Shown one piece after another: positions 46,301-59,410 of a stretch of 64,000 bases of DNA. Made by a program: the position numbers and the translations under genes. Origin of the DNA: an uncultured Erythrobacter sp. (GTDB lineage: Bacteria > Pseudomonadota > Alphaproteobacteria > Sphingomonadales > Sphingomonadaceae); the NCBI RefSeq assembly GCF_947499705.1, contig NZ_CANMPJ010000002.1, forward strand, positions 62,001 to 126,000, in the 5' to 3' direction. Each line of letters begins with the position of its first letter. The first letter of the stretch is position 1. A model generated the notes under the pieces. The model made no database searches, was not told the DNA's origin, and was given only the letters and a program-made list of their open reading frames with translations.

Positions 46301-47667
46301 GAGCAAACCAGCGGGTGAAGCTGGATCGCCTTACCTTCGATCAGCACGGGCTCGAATGCCTGAATGCCAAGACGGTGAAGCGTCGGCGCGCGGTTCAGCA
46401 GAACCGGGTGCTCGCGGATCACTTCGTCGAGGATGTCCCAGACTTCCTTGCGCTCTTTCTCGACCCACTTCTTCGCTTGCTTGAGGGTCATCGAAAGACC
46501 CTTCGCATCCAGGCGGGCGTAGATGAACGGCTTGAACAGTTCGAGTGCCATCTTCTTTGGCAGGCCGCACTGGTGCAGCTTAAGCTCCGGACCGGTCACG
46601 ATCACCGAACGGCCGGAATAATCGACGCGCTTACCCAGAAGGTTCTGACGGAAACGGCCCTGCTTACCCTTGAGCATGTCGGACAGCGACTTCAGCGGAC
46701 GCTTGTTCGCGCCGGTGATGACCCGGCCACGGCGACCATTGTCGAACAGCGCGTCAACGGCTTCCTGAAGCATACGCTTTTCGTTGCGGACGATGATGTC
46801 CGGCGCGCGCAGTTCGATCAGGCGCTTCAAACGGTTGTTGCGGTTGATGACGCGGCGATAGAGATCGTTGAGATCCGAGGTCGCGAAACGGCCACCATCC
46901 AGCGGCACCAGCGGGCGCAGTTCAGGCGGGATCACAGGGATCACTTCGAGGATCATCCATTCCGGGCGGTTGCCGGAATCGATGAAGCTTTCGACGACCT
47001 TCAGGCGCTTGATGATCTTCTTCGGCTTGAGTGTCGACTTGGTAGTCGCCAGCTCTTCCATCAGATCGTCGCGTTCTTGCTCAAGGTCGAGATCCATCAG
47101 CATGACCTTGACCGCCTCGGCACCGATATCGGCCGAGAACGCGTCTTCGCCATATTCGTCCTGCGCTTCGAGCAGCTCGTCTTCGGTCAGCAGCTGGAAC
47201 TTCTCAAGCGGGGTCAGGCCCGGCTCGATCACCACATAGCTTTCGAAGTAGAGAATGCGCTCGAGCTGTTTGAGCTGAATGTCGAGCAGCAGGCCGATGC
47301 GCGAAGGCAGCGACTTGAGGAACCAGATGTGAGCGACCGGCGCGGCCAGCTCGATATGGCCCATGCGTTCACGGCGCACCTTGGTGACGGTGACTTCGAC
47401 GCCGCACTTCTCGCAGACGACGCCCTTGTACTTCATCCGCTTGTACTTGCCGCACAGGCACTCGTAGTCCTTCACCGGACCGAAGATGCGCGCGCAGAAC
47501 AGGCCGTCACGCTCAGGCTTGAACGTGCGGTAGTTGATGGTTTCCGGCTTCTTGATCTCGCCGAACGACCACGAACGGATGCGCTCTGGCGAGGCGATCC
47601 CGATCTGGATCTGGTCGAAGGTTTCCGGCTTGGCCAGCTGGTTGGTGAATTTGGTCAGTTCGTTCAT
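43387..47667 (-). CDS. rpoC: RNA polymerase beta' subunit
   Basis: 1426 residues, the alphaproteobacterial length. The N-terminal zinc site is [20 protein letters not shown] (near residues 70-88). The catalytic Mg loop [16 protein letters not shown] lies near residue 460. The second zinc cluster [17 protein letters not shown] and the trigger-loop/bridge region [16 protein letters not shown] follow. Acidic C-terminus. 65 bp downstream of rpoB and followed by a strong terminator. Confidence 0.98.
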   Translation of the reverse strand: MNELTKFTNQLAKPETFDQIQIGIASPERIRSWSFGEIKKPETINYRTFKPERDGLFCARIFGPVKDYECLCGKYKRMKYKGVVCEKCGVEVTVTKVRRERMGHIELAAPVAHIWFLKSLPSRIGLLLDIQLKQLERILYFESYVVIEPGLTPLEKFQLLTEDELLEAQDEYGEDAFSADIGAEAVKVMLMDLDLEQERDDLMEELATTKSTLKPKKIIKRLKVVESFIDSGNRPEWMILEVIPVIPPELRPLVPLDGGRFATSDLNDLYRRVINRNNRLKRLIELRAPDIIVRNEKRMLQEAVDALFDNGRRGRVITGANKRPLKSLSDMLKGKQGRFRQNLLGKRVDYSGRSVIVTGPELKLHQCGLPKKMALELFKPFIYARLDAKGLSMTLKQAKKWVEKERKEVWDILDEVIREHPVLLNRAPTLHRLGIQAFEPVLIEGKAIQLHPLVCSAFNADFDGDQMAVHVPLSLEAQLEARVLMMSTNNILSPANGKPIIVPSQDMVLGLYYLSMERQEKTPEFLENEDGTKVEKLPRFADMAEVHQALETKSVTLHTKILARVPQADEDGNVVMTRFETTPGRMLIGECLPKNHKVPFDIINRLLTKREIGDVIDQVYRHTGQKDTVLFADAIMVLGFRHAFKAGISFGKDDMIIPDAKIKLVDETKDLVAGYEQQYQDGLITQQEKYNKVIDAWSRCGDQVADAMMDEIKAKPIDKDGKEAQINSIYMMSHSGARGSPAQMKQLAGMRGLMAKPSGEIIETPIISNFKEGLTVLEYFNSTHGARKGLADTALKTANSGYLTRRLVDVSQDCTIVVEDCKTENALEMRAIVQGGSVIASLGERILGRTLAEDIVNASTGEVIVKAGTLVDEPMVKEIEAAETQSAKIRSPLVCEADQGVCGTCYGRDLARGTPVNIGEAVGVIAAQSIGEPGTQLTMRTFHIGGAAQLNETSHLEAISDGKVELRDMPTITDKKGRILSLARNGEIAVIDAEGREREMHKVPYGTVIMFKDGQKVKEGERLAEWDPFTLPIITEQSGVVKYQDLIEGTTLEEQTDDATGIAQRVVTENRATGRKKKEELRPRMTLLGEGQTEEGETEAQRYMLAPGTTLSVEDGQTVDAGDILARASREAAKTRDITGGLPRVAELFEARLPKDMSVIAKISGKIEFVREYKAKRKIAIIPEEGDAVEYLIPKTKVIDVQEGDFVKKGDTLISGSPNPHDILEVMGIEALAEYLVNEIQEVYRLQGVKINDKHIEVIVRQMLQKVEITNGGDTTLLPGEQVDLAEMLEYNAKLGKGKQPAEGTPVLLGITKASLQTRSFISAASFQETTRVLTQAAVEGKQDTLIGLKENVIVGRLIPAGTGAGMNRMRVTASSRDAALKAAWKKQQEKLAVANAVEPEPAADPVSSEEAMKAAMGGGEAPAAE

Positions 47668-47732
47668 TTTTCAAATTCCCTTGCGGGTGAATTCCTAGGA
47701 GCGGAGGTGGGAGGAGCCGAAGCTCGCTCCCG

Positions 47733-51929
<4,197 letters not shown>

Positions 51930-52171
51930 GGAGGAGATATGCCTCTTTTGCTGTGCTCACGGAGGGAAGCCCCGCTCGCTGGATGTGAAACTCAAGTCAC
52001 GCGAGACCTGAGCCATATTCGACGCAAAAGAGCCGCACGCCTCGGCGCAACCCTTTCGGGCTGCCGGGATGCAGCTGATCAATTCGTCGCGAATATGGCA
52101 AAGCGCCGCTTCTATTCTGGAACCGATCCCCGCGCATGAATCGGTCTGTCTCGAAGCTGACGTGTGAGCGC

Positions 52172-52200
52172 CATGTAGGAATGGCTTCGCCGGGTGTCAA
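52172..52200 (-). promoter_or_regulatory. Candidate rpoBC promoter
   Basis: On the minus strand TTGACA (52200-52195) is a perfect -35 hexamer, followed after 17 bp by TACATG (52177-52172) as -10. It lies in the 51930-52257 gap, the only gene-free stretch before rpoB, and would give a transcript leader of roughly 230 nt. The -10 match is only moderate. Nothing else was recognised in that 328-bp gap. Confidence 0.5.
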
Positions 52201-52257
52201 TTGCGATCACAAGGCAAAGGGCCGGGTAGGGAAAATAGGCTGCAACTTTGCTAGGGC

Positions 52258-52887
52258 ATGGAGATGAAGACCGGAAAGCCGCGCGGACGGCCTCAACATC
52301 CCGATATCCTAACCCCGTCCGAGTGGCGCGTTGCTGACGGAGTGCGTCACGGGCTTACAAATCCGGATATCGCCAAGCGGCTGCATGTCACCCCTGACGC
52401 GGTTAAATATCATGTGTCGAACATTCTGGCGAAGCTCGGGTTGCAATCGCGCGTCGAACTTCGGCGCTGGTCAGGCATCGCAGGCGAAAGCCCTATGAGA
52501 AAGGTTCAGCAGATGGACGGTGCAAACGGGTTGCAATCGATCGGTCAGATCGCCCGTACGGTGAGCAACATCGATGAAGCCCGCAAATGGTATCGCGGCG
52601 TTCTGGGCCTCGAACCACTTATGGATGCGGGGAACATGGCGTTCTTCGCCTGTAGTGGTGTCCGATTGATGCTCTCCGAAGGCGAAGTGGGGACTGAGTC
52701 GATCATCTACTTCAACACCGAGAACATTCATGCCGAATACCAGCGCTTGGAGAATGCCGGGGCGAAGGTCTTGTCTGCTCCCCACCTAATTCACACGCAC
52801 GAAGATGGAACAGAAGAGTGGATGGCCTTTATTGAGGACAATGATGGCCGGCCACTGGGTCTGATGGGTAAAGCCGCGTCCGCCTAG
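52258..52887 (+). CDS. LuxR-type HTH fused to a VOC (glyoxalase-like) domain
   Basis: 209 residues. The N-terminal LuxR/NarL HTH covers about 18-70 (LTPSEWRVADGVRHGLTNPDIAKRL, with VKYHVSNILAKLGLQSRVEL as recognition region, each in part). A VOC fold follows from about 92 (IARTVSNIDEARKWYRGVLGLEP to WMAFIEDNDGRPLGLMG). This architecture suggests a transcription factor with a VOC ligand-sensing domain rather than an enzyme. It is divergent from rpoB and 51 bp upstream of a PRMT-like gene on the same strand. Confidence 0.78.
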   Translation: MEMKTGKPRGRPQHPDILTPSEWRVADGVRHGLTNPDIAKRLHVTPDAVKYHVSNILAKLGLQSRVELRRWSGIAGESPMRKVQQMDGANGLQSIGQIARTVSNIDEARKWYRGVLGLEPLMDAGNMAFFACSGVRLMLSEGEVGTESIIYFNTENIHAEYQRLENAGAKVLSAPHLIHTHEDGTEEWMAFIEDNDGRPLGLMGKAASA

Positions 52888-52938
52888 CTGGTTGTTTTTT
52901 GCTTGCGTCGCCCAAGCGACGAGACAATTCAGCATGAG

Positions 52939-53982
52939 ATGACCAACCCGCACGCGCTCAAGCCACTCGAGAACCCATCCGACTTTCTTGAGATGGGCCT
53001 GCAAATTCTGCGGAGCGACAAGGCGCAGCTAGCCGTTGCATTGGTGGACCGGGTGCTGGCGCATCACGGCAATGTGCAGCCATGGGCAGGCATTGCGTCG
53101 ATCATCATGCTCAACAACGTGCCAGAATTTCATGGCTTCATGCTGCGCGATTCCATTCGCAATCGCGCATACCAACAGGCAATCGAGCGCTCTGCCAAAG
53201 ATCGTGTGGTGCTGGATATCGGAACCGGCTCGGGACTTCTGGCGATGATGGCGGCGCGCGCAGGAGCGCAACATGTCTATGCCTGCGAAGCCAATCCGGT
53301 GCTTGCCGCCAGTGCGCAGGCGGTGATCGAAGCAAACGGCCTGGCCGACAACATAACCGTATATGCGAAACATTCGGCCAAGCTCGATGCGGAGCGCGAC
53401 CTTGCCGGCGGCGTCGATCTCGTCGTGTCGGAGATATTCTCTGACAGCCTGCTGAGCGAAGGCGTGTTGTCGTCACTCGATCACGCGCGCAGCAAGCTGT
53501 GCCGTCCCGGCGCGCTATTCATACCCGAGCGGGCCAGCATCATGGTCGCACTTGCGGACTTCCCTGAGGAACCCGCCCACCCCAACGCTGTCGAGGGGTT
53601 CGATATCTCCCCCTTTCGCCGCCATATGAACGGATCACAGCATACTGGCGCAGCGAACAAGGAACTGGTTCTGCGCAGCGAGCCAGCGGAGCTGTTTGCG
53701 TTCGAGTTCAATTCGAAAACGCCATTGCCTAAGACAGATCAGAACGCACTCGTTCTCGAGAATTCCGGAAAAGGTGCTTGCGGCCTGGCGCAGTGGATCA
53801 GGCTGCAATTTGCTCCCGACATCACTTACGAAAACCGACCCGGTGGCGATGCCAGCCTTCACTGGCAGATCAATCTGATCCCCGCCCCATCGGACCTGCC
53901 CGAGAATGATGAACCAGTCCGCGTGGGAGGTTGGTATTCGAACGCCTCGCCGGTGATCTGGTGCGAGGCAGTCGATCGCTGA
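52939..53982 (+). CDS. PRMT7-like protein methyltransferase
   Basis: 347 residues. N-terminal HGFMLRDSIRNRAYQQAI matches the PRMT7-type entry helix. SAM motif I is VLDIGTGSG (91-99), then YACEANP, the double-E loop with Glu165 (VVSEIFSD) and Glu174 (LLSEGVL), and a C-terminal SLHWQINLIP resembling the THW loop. Arginine methylation of an unknown protein is likely. Start ATG 52939 is preferred to TTG 52903. A 10-bp inverted repeat follows its stop. Related in type, not closely in sequence, to the lasso-cluster methyltransferase at 10872. Confidence 0.7.
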   Translation: MTNPHALKPLENPSDFLEMGLQILRSDKAQLAVALVDRVLAHHGNVQPWAGIASIIMLNNVPEFHGFMLRDSIRNRAYQQAIERSAKDRVVLDIGTGSGLLAMMAARAGAQHVYACEANPVLAASAQAVIEANGLADNITVYAKHSAKLDAERDLAGGVDLVVSEIFSDSLLSEGVLSSLDHARSKLCRPGALFIPERASIMVALADFPEEPAHPNAVEGFDISPFRRHMNGSQHTGAANKELVLRSEPAELFAFEFNSKTPLPKTDQNALVLENSGKGACGLAQWIRLQFAPDITYENRPGGDASLHWQINLIPAPSDLPENDEPVRVGGWYSNASPVIWCEAVDR

Positions 53983-53988
53983 CATAGC

Positions 53989-54017
53989 GAAAAACAATTA
54001 GTTCCATATTGTTTTTC
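53989..54017. terminator. Perfect inverted repeat after the PRMT7-like gene
   Basis: GAAAAACAAT (53989-53998) and ATTGTTTTTC (54008-54017) are perfect complements around a 9-nt loop, 7 bp after the stop codon. The distal arm contains TTTTT, so it may act as a terminator. It also abuts the operator-like repeats of the next unit. Confidence 0.45.
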
Positions 54018-54077
54018 AATATTATTGATTGACAATAAATCGAATCGATCGTAGATGGTCCTTATTGATATTCAATA
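54016..54077 (+). promoter_or_regulatory. Promoter with flanking TCAAT/ATTGA inverted sites, DUF2975/XRE unit
   Basis: TTGACA (54029-54034) and TAGATG (54052-54057), 17 bp apart, form a candidate promoter. Just upstream lies TCAAT-ATT-ATTGA (54016-54028). Just downstream lies TATTGA-TAT-TCAATA (54063-54077). Two sites built from the same half-sequence bracketing the promoter suggest autoregulation, plausibly by the small XRE regulator encoded at 54831. The region is strikingly AT-rich. Confidence 0.5.
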
Positions 54078-54098
54078 TGGCACATCAAGGAGTTCGAT

Positions 54099-54230
54099 AT
54101 GCAAACCTCAATCACCCAATCTCTCGCCGCCTGCGCAGCGATCCTTCTCACCATCACGTCGATCGGATCGGTCGTGGCGGTTCCGCCAGCGCATGCGCTT
54201 TCCGCCACACCCATTTCCGTTGTCGCCTGA
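54099..54230 (+). CDS. 43-residue exported or membrane peptide
   Basis: ATG 54099 follows AAGGAG with good spacing and heads a 43-codon frame ending TGA 54228-54230. The product starts MQTSITQSLAACAAILLTI, continues through a hydrophobic stretch and has PPAHA, a plausible signal-peptidase site, near residue 33, leaving only about ten residues after cleavage. It lies 19 bp before the DUF2975 gene, under the same promoter. Function unknown; possibly a small regulatory or leader peptide. Confidence 0.5.
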   Translation: MQTSITQSLAACAAILLTITSIGSVVAVPPAHALSATPISVVA

Positions 54231-54249
54231 TCGGCCAGAGGAGAGACAT

Positions 54250-54801
54250 ATGACAATGCAAGACAAACCCAACGACCTGTTATTGCTCGCGGGGAAAGTG
54301 CTCGCGGTTCTCATGCAGGCTATCATGGCTATCGGCTCAGTCGCACTCGCGGTCGCGATCCCTGTGATCCTGTTCTTCCAGAACGACATTACCGCTGAAA
54401 TGCGCGCCGAACATGGCGATGCGATCGGCGTCTTCCCGGCGATGACAACAGCCGGCATCATGTTGATCGCGCTAGTGCTCGTCGCTCTTATCTTCATCTT
54501 CTTCGGCAAGCTGCGGGCAATTATCTCGACTGTCGGAGAAGGCGAGCCATTCGTTCCGGAGAACGCCGAACGGCTGAATCTTATGGCGTGGCTGCTCCTG
54601 GCAGTGCAGGTGCTTTCGATCCCGCTTGCGGCACTCGCTTTGGTCCTCGCAGACTGGGCAGGCGACATTGAAGACATCGAATTTACCATCGGAGATGGCT
54701 TCGATCTTACCGGCATCCTGATGGTTGTCGTTCTCTTCATCCTCGCCCGCGTGTTCAAACATGGCGCTGCGATGCGCGAAGATCTCGAAGGGACCGTGTG
54801 A
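54250..54801 (+). CDS. DUF2975 membrane protein
   Basis: 183 residues, four hydrophobic helices, with the DUF2975 pattern of long loops between helices 1-2 and the GEPFVPENAERLNLMAW segment after helix 2. DUF2975 proteins are regularly encoded beside a YozG-type Cro/CI regulator, as here. Function unknown. ATG 54250 is used; the stop overlaps the regulator's upstream in-frame codons. Confidence 0.8.
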   Translation: MTMQDKPNDLLLLAGKVLAVLMQAIMAIGSVALAVAIPVILFFQNDITAEMRAEHGDAIGVFPAMTTAGIMLIALVLVALIFIFFGKLRAIISTVGEGEPFVPENAERLNLMAWLLLAVQVLSIPLAALALVLADWAGDIEDIEFTIGDGFDLTGILMVVVLFILARVFKHGAAMREDLEGTV

Positions 54802-54830
54802 TGCCAGCCGATGACGAAGGAGCAATGATC

Positions 54831-55028
54831 ATGGTCAAGCTAGACGACCTGCTGCACGAACGCCGCATGACCCTAACCGAGCTGGCTGAACGAGTGGGCC
54901 TGACCCTCGCCAACCTCTCGATCCTGAAAACCGGCAAGGCCAAGGCAATCCGGTTCTCAACCCTCGCAGCGATCTGCCGCGAGTTGGAATGCCAGCCGGG
55001 CGATTTGCTGGAATTTCAGGCGCAATAA
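54831..55028 (+). CDS. Small XRE/Cro-type transcriptional regulator (YozG-like)
   Basis: 65 residues made almost only of one HTH: VKLDDLLHERRMTLTELAERVGLTLANLSILKTGKAKAIRF, recognised by TLTELAERVGLTLANLSILK. ATG 54831 is chosen because AAGGAG (54817-54822) lies 8 nt upstream; earlier in-frame starts at 54798, 54801 and 54825 exist. Likely binds the repeated TCAAT/ATTGA sites before 54099. Followed by a strong terminator. Confidence 0.85.
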   Translation: MVKLDDLLHERRMTLTELAERVGLTLANLSILKTGKAKAIRFSTLAAICRELECQPGDLLEFQAQ

Positions 55029-55049
55029 GGCACGGCGATCTAACACGTG

Positions 55050-55081
55050 AGGGGCCACCTTCGTCAGGAGGTGGCCCCTTT
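55050..55081 (+). terminator. Intrinsic terminator of the DUF2975/XRE unit
   Basis: AGGGGCCACCT (55050-55060) pairs perfectly with AGGTGGCCCCT (55069-55079) around an 8-nt loop, followed by TTT. It lies 22 bp after the regulator stop and 18 bp before the end of the convergent LamG-like gene. Confidence 0.8.
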
Positions 55082-55098
55082 CGACTTGCGCGACAATC

Positions 55099-56241
55099 TC
55101 AGGGCTGGATCGTCAGTCCATCGCCGTTTTCTATGGCTCCGGCGAAGCCCCAACCACCGAAGGTTTCCGACACAGCTGCGGTCAGCACATTTTCGCCTTC
55201 CTGCAAATCGAGCACCACCACATCGTTGAAGCCGATGATCCCGAGGAAGAAGAAGTCGCGGCTGCGAAAGCCGGCCGCTCCATCGAACACCAACTCGCCG
55301 TTCAGGAACAGCCGCACGCGATCCGAATAGCCGAAGCGAAGCCGGACTGACCTGGCCGTGTCGGCGTCAATACGGGCCGAAACCAGAACCGTGTCGGCAC
55401 CATCTTCCGGCTGAGCCACCCTCCCAAGGTCAACGATACCGCTTGGCTCGGCCGCAAGGGTCGTGACCGTTCCCAGCTGGGCCAAAGGTGGCGGCAAGGT
55501 CAAAGCGCCTTCAACGCTACTTTCCGCGAAACTCTGCGAGACCCGCCAGCTTGTAACTAATCCGGCGGGAGGCGGCGACACTTCCTTTGGCGTTCCCACG
55601 ATCCCTTCGCCGGATTGCAGGGAACGAATTGTCAGATCGGAAATCCGAATCCGGCCATTGGGCCCGCTGGTCCGGAAACCAACCCCTCCAGTTCCGCGAT
55701 CTGTCGCAAGATCAGGTATGTGCAGGATCGGCTCAACACTGCCGTTGAGATAGATATCAGCTTTGTCGTTCGCGATGACGAACTTGATCCGGTTCCAGCC
55801 ATCATATGTGTATGCGAACGGCGCGATCGCATTGCTGTCCGAGAAGATTTGCCAGGATGTCAGACCCCCGCGCATCGGCGTGTATTGGCCCGCATCGGGA
55901 AGGCCAGATTTGTGCTGGCGGATATAGAAGTACTCCGCATCCCCGTCATCCGAGGTATGCCACATCAGACCTCCGAAACCGCGCTTGTCCTCGAAAGCGA
56001 CATCGAACTCGATCACACCCTCTGTGAACTCGACTCCCTCCAGCATTGCGGCTCCGCGTGAGACGATCAGTTCCTGCCGTCCATCGACGTCGGCGACTTC
56101 GACACGATCAGGCGGACCGATAGGCCTGACCTGATAGCTGTCGAACACGAGGGCCGCGGGGGTTTCGTCCTGCGCTTGAGCCAGCCCGGCAACGCATAAC
56201 GCCAGCGCGGCGCCAACTATTCTTGAAATCAGTATTCGCAT
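55099..56241 (-). CDS. Exported LamG/concanavalin-like domain protein
   Basis: 380 residues with a signal peptide (ISRIVGAALALCVAGLAQA). The N-terminal half (about 30-215) is a jelly-roll of the DUF1080/LamG type: EGVIEFDVAFEDKRGFGGLMWH, YFYIRQHKSG, GWNRIKFVIANDKADIYLNG, each partially shown. The C-terminal half has strand-rich RLRFGYSDRVRLFLNGELVF. Probably a periplasmic or secreted carbohydrate-binding protein. No catalytic residues evident. 48 bp downstream of an AraC-family regulator. Confidence 0.65.
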   Translation of the reverse strand: MRILISRIVGAALALCVAGLAQAQDETPAALVFDSYQVRPIGPPDRVEVADVDGRQELIVSRGAAMLEGVEFTEGVIEFDVAFEDKRGFGGLMWHTSDDGDAEYFYIRQHKSGLPDAGQYTPMRGGLTSWQIFSDSNAIAPFAYTYDGWNRIKFVIANDKADIYLNGSVEPILHIPDLATDRGTGGVGFRTSGPNGRIRISDLTIRSLQSGEGIVGTPKEVSPPPAGLVTSWRVSQSFAESSVEGALTLPPPLAQLGTVTTLAAEPSGIVDLGRVAQPEDGADTVLVSARIDADTARSVRLRFGYSDRVRLFLNGELVFDGAAGFRSRDFFFLGIIGFNDVVVLDLQEGENVLTAAVSETFGGWGFAGAIENGDGLTIQP

Positions 56242-56289
56242 CCATTCCTCCGCGACATTGCCAGCGGAAGTCAGAGCAGAGTGAGCGGC

Positions 56290-57132
56290 TCAGGTATTGA
56301 ATGAAACGGCCATGCCGCGCCTTTGCCGATGCCATTCGCCGGGGCTCTGCCCGGTTAGCGCGCGCGCTTCGCGGATCATGTGCGGCTGATCGGAAAAATT
56401 GTGCTCGGCGGCCAGGTCTGCCCAGTTGGGCTGCTCTCGCTTCTCGGCAGCCAGCATTGCGGACGTGAGACGCTGGCGGCGCAGGACACCGCGCGGCGAG
56501 AGCCCAAATCTGTCGACAAAGCCGCGCCGCATATGGCGCGCGCTTATTCCAGCGTGCTGGGCGAGCTGCGTCGGCGCGAGTACCCCTTCGGAACGGCGCG
56601 CCAATCCTGCCGCAGCACTGATCCGATCGACCTCAAGCCCATCCGCATGTCCGCAGATCGTCGCCAGCATAACGCGCCACGCCATCTCGAAGCGTTGTTG
56701 ATCTGCATGACGGGCCACATCATCGAGCGCCGTGAGCAATGGTTGCGGGACTTCGCTGTCGGCCTCCAGATGCTCTGTCGCCTTCATTCGCAGCCCTGAT
56801 TCCATCGCTTCTGGTGCAAGCCGAAGCGCGAACAGCTCCTCTCCAGGTTCCGGATCGTAGATGCCGCCATCAGGCCGCGCGCGAAAGATCACGAAGTCCC
56901 AGTCGAGCGTTGCTCCGGATCGAGCAAAGCGCCGCCGCAACGCGATCGACGGTTCCGTGAACGGGAGCAGATGATGTGTCTCGGGGCGGGCGTGGTCCGA
57001 TTTGCTACGCCAAGCGAGATCGACGACAGCTGGCTTGCCGTCGCCCAGCGCCCAGGCCTTGTACGATCCGCTTGATTGGATCGGCTCATGCTCAATGTTT
57101 GCAGGGTCAATCACTGACCAGTTCCCTCTCAC
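56290..57132 (-). CDS. AraC-family transcriptional regulator
   Basis: 280 residues from GTG 57130-57132. A C-terminal AraC/XylS DNA-binding domain (about 185-275) has the two HTHs LAQHAGISARHMRRGFVDRFGLSPRGVL and LAAEHNFSDQPHMIREARALTGQSPGEW (each abridged). The N-terminal half resembles DUF6597-like sensor domains with VDLAWRS and TEPSIALRRRF. It may control the adjacent LamG-like gene, with which it is co-directional. Divergent from rplJ. Confidence 0.8.
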   Translation of the reverse strand: MRGNWSVIDPANIEHEPIQSSGSYKAWALGDGKPAVVDLAWRSKSDHARPETHHLLPFTEPSIALRRRFARSGATLDWDFVIFRARPDGGIYDPEPGEELFALRLAPEAMESGLRMKATEHLEADSEVPQPLLTALDDVARHADQQRFEMAWRVMLATICGHADGLEVDRISAAAGLARRSEGVLAPTQLAQHAGISARHMRRGFVDRFGLSPRGVLRRQRLTSAMLAAEKREQPNWADLAAEHNFSDQPHMIREARALTGQSPGEWHRQRRGMAVSFNT

Positions 57133-57502
57133 GATCGCGGCAGTGGCGAAAGAGCAGCTCGGCGAGCGATCTCACCTCATCGACCGAGGGCATTTTTCTT
57201 GACTTGAGCGCAAAGACGGCTAATTGCCCGCCCCGACCTCGTTTGAGGTCATCCGTCCGAGACAGTTGGTGAAGGCAATCGGGCCTTCTTAATTTCCAGC
57301 CTAGACGGGGAAAAGAGATTTTGGGTTCGCTCCTTTTGCGACCCACCCGGTGTCTTCGCGGCATCCTCCTTCCCCATCAATGGACATGTCGGATCGCGAT
57401 GAGCGCATCCGGCGAACCTGAAAGCCATGTCGCATGAGCGGCGTGGTGATTTGAGCCGGTCGTTCGGGATGTTCCCGTGCGGCCATAGTGAAGGAGTAAG
57501 GC
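57133..57502 (+). promoter_or_regulatory. Promoter and untranslated leader of rplJ-rplL
   Basis: 370 bp without a convincing gene between the AraC gene and rplJ. TTGACT (57199-57204) with TAATTG about 16 bp later is a candidate promoter. GACCTC-GTTT-GAGGTC (57235-57250) forms a hairpin. The stretch after it would be the L10 mRNA leader, the usual target of autoregulation by the L10-(L7/L12) complex, but I did not resolve the expected fold. GAAGGAG precedes the rplJ ATG. Confidence 0.45.
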
Positions 57503-58018
57503 ATGGATCGTTCGCAAAAAGCCGACGCGGTTGCCCAGCTCAATGCAGCTTTCAACGATGTTGGCGTGGTCGTCGTGACCCGCAACCTCGGCCTGACGGT
57601 GGATCAGTCCACCGAACTGCGCGGAAAGATGCGTGAAGCTGGTGCTTCCTACAAGGTTGCGAAGAACCGTCTCGCCAAGCTCGCCCTGAAAGACACCGAT
57701 TACACCGGGATCGAAGAGTTTCTCTCCGGCCCGACCGCGTTGGCCTGGTCTGAAGACCCGGTCGCGGCTGCCAAAGCCGCTGTCGAGTTCGCAAAGTCGA
57801 ACGACAAGCTCGAAATCGTCGGTGGATCGATGGGCACGCAGGTGCTCGACGAAGCTGGTGTCAGGGCGCTTGCCTCGATGCCGAGCCTCGATGAGCTACG
57901 CGGCAAACTCGTTGGCCTCGTCAACGCCCCGGCAACCAAGGTTGCTCAGGTCGTCAACGCGCCCGCCAACAAGTTGGCCCGTGTGTTCGGCGCATATGCC
58001 GCCCAAGACGCGGCATAA
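57503..58018 (+). CDS. rplJ: 50S ribosomal protein L10
   Basis: 171 residues starting [17 protein letters not shown]. Typical L10 segments: [36 protein letters not shown] and [26 protein letters not shown] (each quoted in part), then the C-terminal helix that anchors L7/L12 dimers. Forms the ribosomal stalk base with L11 region rRNA. rplL follows after 94 bp. Confidence 0.96.
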   Translation: MDRSQKADAVAQLNAAFNDVGVVVVTRNLGLTVDQSTELRGKMREAGASYKVAKNRLAKLALKDTDYTGIEEFLSGPTALAWSEDPVAAAKAAVEFAKSNDKLEIVGGSMGTQVLDEAGVRALASMPSLDELRGKLVGLVNAPATKVAQVVNAPANKLARVFGAYAAQDAA

Positions 58019-58112
58019 AGCGCACGCTGCTTAAGAGACGGTCTCGCGAGAGACGAAACATATCTGGGGTGTGACCTAGTCAGGCCGCCCCGTATAAATT
58101 GGAGTGAACATC

Positions 58113-58487
58113 ATGGCTGATATTGCCAAGCTTGTTGAAGAACTTTCGAAGCTGACCGTCCTCGAGGCGGCTGAACTTGCAACCGCTCTTGAAGAAGAGT
58201 GGGGCGTTAGCGCCGCTGCTGCTGTTGCAGTTGCTGGCCCTGCTGGTGGCGGCGACGCACCGGCTGCTGAAGAGAAGGACGAATTCGACGTCATTCTTAC
58301 CGGCGACGGCGGCAAGAAGATCCAGGTCATCAAGGAAGTCCGTGCCATCACCGGTCTGGGCCTCACCGAAGCCAAGGGTCTCGTCGAAGGCGCACCAAAG
58401 CCTCTCAAGGAAGGCGTCAACAAGGCGGAAGCCGAAGAAATCAAGGGCAAGATCGAAGCAGCTGGCGGCACCGTCGAGCTCAAGTAA
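58113..58487 (+). CDS. rplL: 50S ribosomal protein L7/L12
   Basis: 124 residues from ATG 58113, with GGAG at 58101-58104. N-terminal dimerisation domain ([19 protein letters not shown]), an Ala/Gly/Pro-rich hinge ([18 protein letters not shown]) and the C-terminal factor-binding domain ([33 protein letters not shown]). Stalk protein that recruits GTPase translation factors. A GTG at 58104 in frame would add three residues and is not favoured. Terminator follows. Confidence 0.97.
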   Translation: MADIAKLVEELSKLTVLEAAELATALEEEWGVSAAAAVAVAGPAGGGDAPAAEEKDEFDVILTGDGGKKIQVIKEVRAITGLGLTEAKGLVEGAPKPLKEGVNKAEAEEIKGKIEAAGGTVELK

Positions 58488-58532
58488 TCTTGAACCGAAG
58501 TTTTGCAGGTGTCTTGAAGCGCCTGCAGATGG

Positions 58533-58562
58533 GGGCGGTACCAGCAATGGTGCCGCCCTTTT
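58533..58562 (+). terminator. Intrinsic terminator of rplJ-rplL
   Basis: GGGCGGTACCA (58533-58543) pairs with TGGTGCCGCCC (58548-58558), one G-U pair, GCAA tetraloop, then TTTT. It separates rplL from any downstream gene, showing that rpoBC is not transcribed from this operon here. Confidence 0.85.
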
Positions 58563-58990
58563 CATTTGGCCGACACGCTAGGGCGGCTGCGCGAAAGCAG
58601 TCTTTGGCCAATCGGCCTTTCATTCTGCGTTATGGCACTAACCTTCATTCCTGCCTGGAAAGTTGATCACACCCATCGCCGTCGGAATTGGTTCGACTGA
58701 AGAAGTCAGGTTAGTCTGATTAGCAGCCAAGGCCTTGCCTTTTCAGGCCAGCGCAGCGTCACTCGGAGCGCGTGATTTTGTATCATCATCGCGCCGATTT
58801 GATTGATTAACCCGGCGATTTTTCAATGTCTAAGTTCAGGACAACGCCCCCTGAAAGATTCAGATGTTGCTAGACTCTTGGGCATAATTGCGTAACGTTT
58901 TGTTTACCGAGTCGCTCATCACAGAAGAATTGCGTCAGACAATTCAGGGCAAAAGAACCTAATCCGCGATTTTGGATGAGGGGGGGAATA
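58563..58990. other. Gene-free region upstream of csgF
   Basis: About 430 bp with no credible coding frame. It must hold the promoter of the curli operon. CATAAT near 58880 is a possible -10, without a good -35. The csgE gene, often next to csgF, is not here. No regulatory site was recognised with confidence. Confidence 0.4.
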
Positions 58991-59410
58991 ATGTCTGCGT
59001 TTCGAGTGGCCGTTTGCGCTGCACTTATGGTGTCAGCTGCGCCGGTGGCTGCACAGGATCTGGTCCATCGACCGATCAGCCCGACTTTTGGCGGTAACCC
59101 GTTCAATTCAAATCACATTCTCGGTACTGCTAACGCGCAGAACGACACGCGCGATCCGCGTGCAGAGAGCACCGGCACCGAAGCTGACATCTTTGCGCGG
59201 CAATTGCAGTCGCGCCTGCTTTCGGCGCTGTCCTCGCAAGTCGTGGATGCGATCTTCGGCGATAATCCGCAGGAACAGGGCGTCATCAGCTTTGGCGGAC
59301 AGACAATCGAGTTTTTTCGCTCTCTGGATGAGGTGACCTTGATCATCCGCAACGACGAAACGGGCGAAGAGACCCGTATCGTGGTGCCGCTCTTCGTCGA
59401 TGTGAACTGA
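58991..59410 (+). CDS. csgF: Curli assembly protein CsgF
   Basis: 139 residues. A signal peptide (ending PVAAQ) is followed directly by the CsgF core: SPTFGGNPFNSN and ILGTANAQNDT, the segment that inserts into the CsgG pore, then a C-terminal domain. CsgF localises the nucleator and couples secretion to polymerisation at the cell surface. ATG 58991 is preferred over 58976 because a G-rich Shine-Dalgarno stretch precedes it. The stop shares a base with the csgG start (TGATG). Confidence 0.85.
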   Translation: MSAFRVAVCAALMVSAAPVAAQDLVHRPISPTFGGNPFNSNHILGTANAQNDTRDPRAESTGTEADIFARQLQSRLLSALSSQVVDAIFGDNPQEQGVISFGGQTIEFFRSLDEVTLIIRNDETGEETRIVVPLFVDVN

